From: a virus
Length of the DNA stretch: 26,491 nucleotides
Strand: one strand, 5' to 3'
Virus record (IMG/VR): IMGVR_UViG_3300006802_000466
Coordinates: 1 to 26,491 of that record
Numbering within the stretch: position 1 is the stretch's first letter; every line of letters begins with the position of its first letter. This document shows, one piece after another, positions 7,019 to 13,040 of this stretch. The notes below the pieces were generated by a model. That model did no database searches. It saw only the letters and a list, made by a program, of their open reading frames with translations, and was not told the origin of the DNA. A program made the position numbers and the translations under genes.

Positions 7019-7917
7019 AAATATTAATCACAGGAGGGGCAGGATATAAAGGATGCCTACTCACACAAGAATTACTAAACAAAGGCCATGAAGTGACTGT
7101 GTTAGACAACTTCATGTACGGCCATAGTTCAATAATGCCCTATTTACCTAATCCAAACTTTAAATCGATAAGTAAGGACATTAGAACTATTACAGAAAGT
7201 GATTTAAAGGAATACGATATTATCTATCACTTAGCTGGTATTAGCGGATATCCAGCTTGTGAAAACAATCCTAACAGCGCGCATATGATTAACGTGGAAA
7301 GCACGAAAAGAATAGTTAATCTACTTGGTAGAAGTCAAAAACTAATCTACGCATCCACAACATCATTTTACGGAAAAGCTGGGATTGAATGTGATGAAAC
7401 TAGTTTTTGTAATCCAGTTAGTACGTACGGAGTAACAAAACTACAAGCAGAAGAAATATGTATGCAGAAAGAAAATGCTTTGGCGCTACGATTTGCCACT
7501 ATCTTTGGCGTTACTCAAAGGATGCGCCCTGATTTATTGCTGAATGACTTTGTTTACCGCGCAATGTACGAAAGAACATTGGTTTTATTTGATAGCGCAA
7601 GCAAAAGGACGTTTATTCATATTAAAGATGCGATTAAAAGTTATACCGACTTCGCACATTTAAAAGGAATATACAATGTTGGTAGCAATGATATGAATTT
7701 CAGTAAGCGTGAATTGGCCGACATGGTAGCAAAGCACATTAAGTTTGAGATTATCGAAGCGTCAACGCCCGACAAAGATAAGCGCGACTTCATTATTAAC
7801 TTCGATAAAATACAAAACGAAGGCTTTAAAATTACCGTATCAATGGATGAAGGTATAAAAGAATTGATTAAATTGTACTCATTTTACAACCCATACCCAG
7901 TTTATGCAAAGATTTGA
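7015..7917 (+). CDS. NAD-dependent sugar epimerase/dehydratase (extended SDR)
   Basis: A 300-residue enzyme of the extended short-chain dehydrogenase family, the usual length for UDP-, GDP- or dTDP-hexose epimerases and dehydratases. The dinucleotide motif TGGAGYKG is at residues 6-13, and Asp31 at the end of the second strand favours NAD over NADP. 'DIIYHLAGISG' (68-78) is the fourth-strand motif. The catalytic set is Ser/Thr in 'YASTTSFYG' (112-120), Tyr138 and Lys142 in YGVTK. It would convert an activated sugar for the neighbouring transferases. The product cannot be named. It overlaps the cupin gene by 14 bases. Confidence 0.9.
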   Translation: MKILITGGAGYKGCLLTQELLNKGHEVTVLDNFMYGHSSIMPYLPNPNFKSISKDIRTITESDLKEYDIIYHLAGISGYPACENNPNSAHMINVESTKRIVNLLGRSQKLIYASTTSFYGKAGIECDETSFCNPVSTYGVTKLQAEEICMQKENALALRFATIFGVTQRMRPDLLLNDFVYRAMYERTLVLFDSASKRTFIHIKDAIKSYTDFAHLKGIYNVGSNDMNFSKRELADMVAKHIKFEIIEASTPDKDKRDFIINFDKIQNEGFKITVSMDEGIKELIKLYSFYNPYPVYAKI

Positions 7918-8293
7918 GGAATACGGAATATTACTGGCAATTGCTAGTATTTCAGAGCCTATTAAAGAAGGTACGCAGTTTATTACTGCTAATCATCACG
8001 ACATACAAGTAGGCACTTGGAAATATGAAGCAGGAAAGAAGCTAAACAGCCACTACCACAAAGACAATGAGCGAAGCATAACGCGCACACAGGAATTTAT
8101 TTACGTAAAGAAAGGCAAAATAAAATGCCTCGTTTATGGTTTGGATTCCATTTTAATTAATAGTTTTGTTTTGAGTGAGGGGGATTACGCTACTTTCTTT
8201 AATGGTGGTCATGGATATGAATTCATTGAAGATAGCGAGGTTATAGAAGTGAAATGCGGAGAGTTTAATTATGATGATAAAGTAAGGATATGA
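7904..8293 (+). CDS. Cupin-fold protein of a sugar-modification locus
   Basis: A 129-residue single-domain cupin. Metal ligands expected for the family are visible: His50 and His52 in 'NSHYHKDNER', Glu64 in 'RTQEFIYVKKGKI', and His103 in 'NGGHGYEF'. The last part, 'SEVIEVKCGEF', resembles the 'EVKqGPY' end of small cupins found in surface-polysaccharide loci. Cupins in such loci may act as ketoisomerases or epimerases of nucleotide sugars, but this one lacks a clear match to that catalytic pattern, so its reaction is not assigned. It lies between the SDR enzyme and a methyltransferase with overlapping ends, so a role in the same pathway is inferred. Confidence 0.8.
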   Translation: MQRFEEYGILLAIASISEPIKEGTQFITANHHDIQVGTWKYEAGKKLNSHYHKDNERSITRTQEFIYVKKGKIKCLVYGLDSILINSFVLSEGDYATFFNGGHGYEFIEDSEVIEVKCGEFNYDDKVRI

Positions 8294-8814
8294 GTTTAAA
8301 ATTACATCTTGGCTGCGGTAAACGTAAAATAGAAGGATTTGTACATATTGACAATGACCATTACGAGCATTTAGATTATTGCCGAGATATTCGCGACTTA
8401 TCTATATTTCCTGATAATAGCGTTGATTTAATTTATTCCTCACACGCATTTGAGTATTTCAAAAATCCTGCTGAAGTATTAACAGAGTGGAAAAGGGTAT
8501 TAAAAGAAGGTGGTAAATTAAGGCTTTCAGTTCCCGACTTCGCACAACTGGTGAAAGTATACCGCAAAACTGATGACATAACAAAAGTTAAAGGCGCTTT
8601 ATATGGCCATTGGGGGGATAAACAGCATTTTACTTGTTACGATAAAAGAAGTTTAGGTATGTTGCTTTGGGATGCAGGATTTAGCGCAATAGAGGAATGG
8701 GATTGGAGGTTAACAGAACATTGCAACGTAGATGATTATTCACAAGCATATTTCCCACACATGGATAAAGAAAACGGAATTCAAATAAGTTTAAACATAC
8801 AAGCAATTAAATAA
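8290..8814 (+). CDS. Class I SAM-dependent methyltransferase
   Basis: A 174-residue methyltransferase. Motif I is 'LHLGCGKRKIEGFVHID' (residues 5-21, with Gly8-Cys9-Gly10 binding SAM), followed by acidic Asp21/Asp23 for the ribose. 'FPDNSVDLIYSSHAFEYF' is the motif II/III region and 'EWKRVLKEGGKLRLSVPDF' is motif IV/V. This is the type often named methyltransferase domain 11 in glycan loci. A sugar hydroxyl or amine is a plausible target given the neighbours, but not proven. ATGA and A-overlap junctions connect it to the cupin and the DegT-like gene. Confidence 0.87.
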   Translation: MSLKLHLGCGKRKIEGFVHIDNDHYEHLDYCRDIRDLSIFPDNSVDLIYSSHAFEYFKNPAEVLTEWKRVLKEGGKLRLSVPDFAQLVKVYRKTDDITKVKGALYGHWGDKQHFTCYDKRSLGMLLWDAGFSAIEEWDWRLTEHCNVDDYSQAYFPHMDKENGIQISLNIQAIK

Positions 8815-9524
8815 TGGAGCAAAAGAAAATTGAATACCCATTAGGACAAGGACGATATGAACGCCCCGAAATTCAAATGTGTAGAGACAAAGGTTACGAC
8901 ATTAAAGACCCACGCGATGCGATAAGCATATTCGAAAAGAAGATTGCAGAGTTTACAGGCGCAAAGTATGCGGTGTCAGTTGACAATCTAACTGACGGGT
9001 TGTTCTTATGTTTAGGGATGCTAAATAATCCATTAAATCCTGTTGTAATTCCAAATAGAACATATTGCAGCGTTCCAATGACAATATTAAACGCAGGTTA
9101 CGGATTGCGATTTAAAGATATTACATGGAGTGGAATGTACCAATTAACGCCAATGCCTATTTGGGATTGTGCCGTTTCATTTAAAAAGGATATGTACAAA
9201 GAAGGGCAGTTGATGGTTCTTTCGTTTCAACACAAGAAAAGGCTTTGTATCGGTAAAGGCGGAATGATTCTAACTGATAATGAAGAGTATTACAAATGGC
9301 TTATTGTAGCACGTTACGAAGGTCGTAATTTAGATGTTAACCAATGGGATGATGAATATTCGATGATTGGATGGAATATGTACATGAGTCCTGATGATGC
9401 GGCGCGAGGCATTTTAATCTTTGATGATTTAATAGAAAACAATATTAACTGGGAAGATTGGGCAGGAAGTGAAAACTATCCCGATTTAAGTACTAAAAAA
9501 ATATTTCAAAGATATGCTTCATAA
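8814..9524 (+). CDS. Compact DegT/DnrJ-type aminotransferase-like protein
   Basis: This 236-residue protein keeps the core of DegT/DnrJ/EryC1 aminotransferases but is far shorter than the usual 360-400 residues. Conserved points: 'FEKKIAEFTGAKYAVSVDNL' (start of the fold), Asp118 in 'WDCAV' at the place of the PLP-pairing Asp, and 'SFQHKKRLCIGKGGMILTDN' (137-156), where Lys142 aligns with the Schiff-base Lys of the family's SFH..K.L..G.GG motif. The segment between strands before Asp118 is condensed and most of the C-terminal domain is absent. It may be an active minimal enzyme making an amino sugar, or a binding-only relative. It overlaps the next gene by 11 bases. Confidence 0.75.
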   Translation: MEQKKIEYPLGQGRYERPEIQMCRDKGYDIKDPRDAISIFEKKIAEFTGAKYAVSVDNLTDGLFLCLGMLNNPLNPVVIPNRTYCSVPMTILNAGYGLRFKDITWSGMYQLTPMPIWDCAVSFKKDMYKEGQLMVLSFQHKKRLCIGKGGMILTDNEEYYKWLIVARYEGRNLDVNQWDDEYSMIGWNMYMSPDDAARGILIFDDLIENNINWEDWAGSENYPDLSTKKIFQRYAS

Positions 9525-10149
9525 GATTATTGAACACCTAGAAAAAGGAGAGAATTTCAGCTTTAGCCGATTTGGGGACGGTGAGTGGGCGTGTCTGTTA
9601 GGTAAGAATGGGGCAAACTGTGACGGACACGCTTATTTTCACGATATGGGCGATAGGCTTTTAAAGATTGTAGAAAGTAATCCTAAGTACTATATGGGAT
9701 TACAGACACTTGCCGAAAACACTTACCCTGATGAGATAGCTAAATACCATATTGAATGGGTAGAGAGTGATTGCCTTCATAGAGCAAGTATAAGAGGTGA
9801 AATACAGCCTTTTTTTGATGTGCTAAACACAAAGAATATCGTATTTGTAGGCAACCACCGCCACGAAAAGCAAAACATCATTAAGGTAAATAAATTTATT
9901 GAAGTGCCTATAAATGATTGCTGGAGAAAGTACAAAGAAACATTAGAGCAAATAAGAACAAGTATCGATAAAGACGATGTACTAATCTATTGCGCTTCAA
10001 TGATGGCCAATGTACTTATAGACGATATTTACAACGAGTTTGGCGATACGGTTACTCAAATAGATTGTGGCAGCCTATTCGAACCGTACATGGGTATATC
10101 AATCAGAAGTTATCACAGTAAATTAATTCAAAAACTAAAACAGAAATAA
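9514..10149 (+). CDS. GT-D fold glycosyltransferase (DUF1792-like)
   Basis: A 211-residue protein with 'FSFSRFGDGEWACLL' at 15-29, the hallmark of the GT-D fold (DUF1792) glycosyltransferases, in which Asp22-Gly23-Glu24 is the DxE metal and nucleotide motif replacing the GT-A DxD. Other matches are 'YMGLQTLAENTYPD', 'NIVFVGNHRH' and 'DVLIYCASMMANVLIDDIY' (about 154-173), the segment containing conserved Cys-Ala-Ser and an Asp pair. In streptococci the fold is known as an additional domain in glycosylation of serine-rich adhesins, so protein O-glycan extension is a possible role here. That transfer of function is inference. Confidence 0.85.
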   Translation: MLHKIIEHLEKGENFSFSRFGDGEWACLLGKNGANCDGHAYFHDMGDRLLKIVESNPKYYMGLQTLAENTYPDEIAKYHIEWVESDCLHRASIRGEIQPFFDVLNTKNIVFVGNHRHEKQNIIKVNKFIEVPINDCWRKYKETLEQIRTSIDKDDVLIYCASMMANVLIDDIYNEFGDTVTQIDCGSLFEPYMGISIRSYHSKLIQKLKQK

Positions 10150-10733
10150 TGACACGTTCACAGATTTTAAACAGCCTAATTAAGAAGTTTGGATATAAAA
10201 CCTTTTTAGAGATTGGCGTAAATAATGGCATCAACTTCGAATCAATCAATTCGGAATACAAAGTAGGCGTTGACCCAGACCCGAAAAGCCCAGCAACATT
10301 AAAAATCACTAGCGATAAGTTTTTTGAAACTAACAACCAAAAGTTTGATTTAATATTCGTTGATGGGTTGCATCATGCTGACCAAGTGTACAAAGATATT
10401 TTGAACTCGTTGGACTTCCTAGAAGATGGTGGCGCAATATTAGTTCACGACTGCAATCCATTAACAGAGGCTAGTCAAATAGTACCACGTATGCAAACAT
10501 ATTGGCATGGTGATGTATGGAAAGCATGGGTAAAACTACGCGCCGAAAGATATGATTTATCAATGTTTGTAATAGATACAGATTGCGGTTGCGGACTAAT
10601 TACCAAAGGCGTTCAGGATAAATTAGTTACGAGTGAAGAAATAAATTATAAAAATCTTGAAAAGCATAGAGAAAATTGGTTAAATTTGAAAACAAAAGAA
10701 TATTATACTGAATGGTTAGAGAAATCAAAATAA
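10149..10733 (+). CDS. Class I methyltransferase (Methyltransf_24-like)
   Basis: A 194-residue protein with the SAM motif I 'FLEIGVNNGINFESI' (residues 19-33), an acidic 'VGVDPDP' (39-45), then 'FDLIFVDGLHHADQVYKDIL' (66-85), and 'GGAILVHDCNP' (94-104). The VDG..H and HD pair are typical of the Methyltransf_24 group found in sugar and glycosylation loci. The last 60 residues are helical and less conserved. It is the last gene before a strong intrinsic terminator, so it closes the sugar operon. Methylation of a terminal sugar is the natural reading, not shown directly. Confidence 0.83.
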   Translation: MTRSQILNSLIKKFGYKTFLEIGVNNGINFESINSEYKVGVDPDPKSPATLKITSDKFFETNNQKFDLIFVDGLHHADQVYKDILNSLDFLEDGGAILVHDCNPLTEASQIVPRMQTYWHGDVWKAWVKLRAERYDLSMFVIDTDCGCGLITKGVQDKLVTSEEINYKNLEKHRENWLNLKTKEYYTEWLEKSK

Positions 10734-10754
10734 AGTTTGTTTTCCTTTGTTTGA

Positions 10755-10784
10755 AAAGGAGGGGGTATTTTTGCCCCCTTTTTT
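10755..10784 (+). terminator. Intrinsic terminator after the sugar island
   Basis: GGGGG (10761-10765) pairs with CCCCC (10774-10778) around an eight-base loop, the stem can extend outward through A-T and G-T pairs, and six T follow (10779-10784). This is a strong rho-independent terminator directly after the methyltransferase gene and 12 bases before the next ATG. Confidence 0.88.
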
Positions 10785-10795
10785 AATTTATTTAT

Positions 10796-11275
10796 ATGGC
10801 AAATATTGATACTATAATAACCGAACTAGAAACTATTGCAAACGCGAGTACTGCGATAGAATCATTCATGTATAAGCGTGTGAGTGAAGTTAACGCAACA
10901 CTTAACACGCCTTTTCCTTTGTTACTTGTAGATTCTGTGCCTAAGATTACTAGAGGAGAGGTAAATAATTCATTCTTACCGCGCAAGAAGAGGTATAACG
11001 TAGATGTTTATTTGTACAACACGTACAACTATGATACAAGAAGCACCACAGATTTAAGCGCAAAACAAGCTGAACTAGAAACTATACTAGACCAGTACAC
11101 AGCAGAAGTGATAAGAAGATGTGTAAATGTAACAACTTCGATAATGCTTGTCGATAGAGCCGCTATAAGTGGTTTTGTCGCAAATGATGTTCACAATCAA
11201 AAGTTAGTACAAGTTAGTTACAGATTTACATTTGAAGTAGATAGTAGTTGTACTTTGGGAACTTTTAACTATTAG
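10796..11275 (+). CDS. Neck / tail-completion protein
   Basis: A 159-residue virion protein. The order of features, a helical start ('IDTIITELETIANAS') followed by strands 'FPLLLVDSVP' and 'RYNVDVYLYNTYNYD', then a long helix and a final strand pair ('VQVSYRFTFEV'), resembles tail terminator or completion proteins that cap the tail tube. I recognise this by pattern, not by a diagnostic motif. It begins a new transcription unit just after the terminator, with ATATGGC start context and no clear promoter box. It is followed after two bases by a gp10-like gene, the usual partner. Confidence 0.6.
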   Translation: MANIDTIITELETIANASTAIESFMYKRVSEVNATLNTPFPLLLVDSVPKITRGEVNNSFLPRKKRYNVDVYLYNTYNYDTRSTTDLSAKQAELETILDQYTAEVIRRCVNVTTSIMLVDRAAISGFVANDVHNQKLVQVSYRFTFEVDSSCTLGTFNY

Positions 11276-11277
11276 CC

Positions 11278-11787
11278 ATGAGTTTAATTCTAACCGAACA
11301 ACTTAAATCTATTGGTAAGCTACTTCAAAAGGAGTTGGTTGATGAGTTGGTTAGGCAAGGCCATGTAAATACTGGTGATTTAGCCGCTTCAATTGATTTC
11401 AAGATAGATATTACAAATGAAGGCGCTGAAATATTCGCAGGCTCTAACTTAGATTATGCGGAATGGGTTAATAACGGTAGAAAGGCAGGAGGTAAAAAAG
11501 TACCTATTGCAGTTTTAATTCAATGGGTAGAAGATAAAGGACTTGCAACAAATGATGATGAAATAAAAAGTATTGCGTACGCTATTCGACAAACAATATA
11601 TAAGGAAGGTATTCCTTCGCCGAACTCATTTAAGTTTAGTGAAACAGGAAGCCGAACTAAATTTGTTGAAACGGTGGCAGGAGAGCAATATTATACGGTA
11701 GTTAAAATGGTAGAAGATTTTGCTATCGGACAAGTAGAAAAAAGTATAAAAACAATGGTGACAAACTTTAATAAAAATAACGCATGA
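11278..11787 (+). CDS. HK97 gp10-like neck protein
   Basis: A 169-residue protein with the pattern of the HK97 gp10-like family: 'GHVNTGDLAASIDFKI' (29-44), 'YAEWVNNGRKAGGKKVP' (61-77), then 'AVLIQWVEDKGL' and 'SIAYAIRQTIYKEGIPSPNSF' (102-122). Members join head and tail. The stretch with the Tyr-Ala and Asn-Gly-Arg residues is the best hallmark. The end (Lys and Asn-rich) is variable. Its TGA overlaps the ATG of the next gene. Confidence 0.8.
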   Translation: MSLILTEQLKSIGKLLQKELVDELVRQGHVNTGDLAASIDFKIDITNEGAEIFAGSNLDYAEWVNNGRKAGGKKVPIAVLIQWVEDKGLATNDDEIKSIAYAIRQTIYKEGIPSPNSFKFSETGSRTKFVETVAGEQYYTVVKMVEDFAIGQVEKSIKTMVTNFNKNNA

Positions 11788-13040
11788 CAGTAGTACTATT
11801 AGAATATCAAAGTAGGTTAACATCGCCTGCGTGCGCGTACAAGCCGTTAATATGGAAATTTGCTAGTACAGATGCTAACATTGTTAGAATGAAGTTTGAT
11901 GTATATGTAACAAACGAAGATTATCCATCTGCTAATTTAGCATCTACTATTTATCATGACTTCGATATTGATAGTACTACGTTTACTTTCGATTTATCGG
12001 ATGTAGCAAAAGACAATCTAGGCTTTAAATTAATAGACATCGATTCGTCAACTAGTAATTATGAAGATAGGGTAGGCGCTATATGGATGCACGGAGGTAT
12101 TACAGAAATAATAGAAAGTTCTTCAGGATTACTAGAGGAAGGAACAACAACAGCACTAGGTAAAGTGGATGTGTACAATATTACTGGGTCGGTGGGTCAA
12201 ATAGTAAGCTATACAAGAAATGATAATTTCTGCAACTATGCCAATATGAAGAAGTTTTTAACTTCATATCCTACTGGAGTTGCAAGCGATTCACCAGCGC
12301 AGCCGCCAACAAGATTAAAAGAAATAGGTAGAGATGAGAATGAGTTCTTAGGCTTTGGTATTACGCCGACTATTGGCGCGTTAGACACGATTAAAATAGA
12401 GATATATGGTTACAATTCAGTAGGCAGTTTGATAATAAACTCTGTATTGAAAACATGGAATGCCAGCACGCTAGGCGCTTTTGATGGTTACAGTAACAAC
12501 TATTTCACATTTCCAGTAGGCACGGCTAATTTAGAGGCAGCAGGAATAGATACGAGCCAGTTATATAGGTACTACATACTTATATCTAACCAAACAGCAG
12601 GTCTGGGCGCTAGTGAGTTTTTTGGATATAAAGTAGTTGATAGATGCGAAGAAAGCACGCGCATTCACTGGCAAAATAGATTTGGCAAAACAGATTCATA
12701 TACATTTGAAGGGAGAAAAATATATTCTCGAGATTCAAAAAGTGAAATAGCTATAAGACCATTGAGGAATGGTTTTACTACAAAAGATGTAGGTAGTTTT
12801 TCTTTTAATACTAATACAGAGGAAGTATATGAAATATGGACGAAAGCGATAGGTAGAGATGAATTACAATGGCTTTCAGAAATAAACATAAATAACAGGG
12901 CTTTTATTGAAATTGATAAAGAGTACTATTCTATTATTATAGAAGATAGTTCATATAGCCTTATTGATTCTGAAGAGGTAGTGTATCAATTCAAATTAAC
13001 ATTTAGAATAGCTAACAGCATAAAAGGGTTGAGAGGATGA
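11784..13040 (+). CDS. Tail structural protein, unknown subtype
   Basis: A 418-residue, beta-rich protein beginning 'MTVVLLEYQSRLTSPACAYKPLIWKF', a Pro/Ala/Tyr start I associate with Bacteroidota phage tail proteins, with no signal peptide or coiled coil. Its C-terminal third ('SYTFEGRKIYSRDSKSEIAIRP', 'VGSFSFNTNTEEVYEIWTKAIGRDELQWLSE') looks like a Dit-like or hub-associated fold, but no diagnostic motif is present. It overlaps gp10-like and the next large tail gene by four bases each. A distal tail or tail-tip component is the best guess. Confidence 0.6.
   Translation: MTVVLLEYQSRLTSPACAYKPLIWKFASTDANIVRMKFDVYVTNEDYPSANLASTIYHDFDIDSTTFTFDLSDVAKDNLGFKLIDIDSSTSNYEDRVGAIWMHGGITEIIESSSGLLEEGTTTALGKVDVYNITGSVGQIVSYTRNDNFCNYANMKKFLTSYPTGVASDSPAQPPTRLKEIGRDENEFLGFGITPTIGALDTIKIEIYGYNSVGSLIINSVLKTWNASTLGAFDGYSNNYFTFPVGTANLEAAGIDTSQLYRYYILISNQTAGLGASEFFGYKVVDRCEESTRIHWQNRFGKTDSYTFEGRKIYSRDSKSEIAIRPLRNGFTTKDVGSFSFNTNTEEVYEIWTKAIGRDELQWLSEININNRAFIEIDKEYYSIIIEDSSYSLIDSEEVVYQFKLTFRIANSIKGLRG

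Noticed and set aside
3125-10733. Sugar island as a DNA hypermodification pathway
   Set aside because: No thymidylate synthase-like, hydroxymethylase or other base-modifying gene is in the window. The gene set fits protein or surface glycans better. It cannot be excluded because the rest of the genome is not visible.
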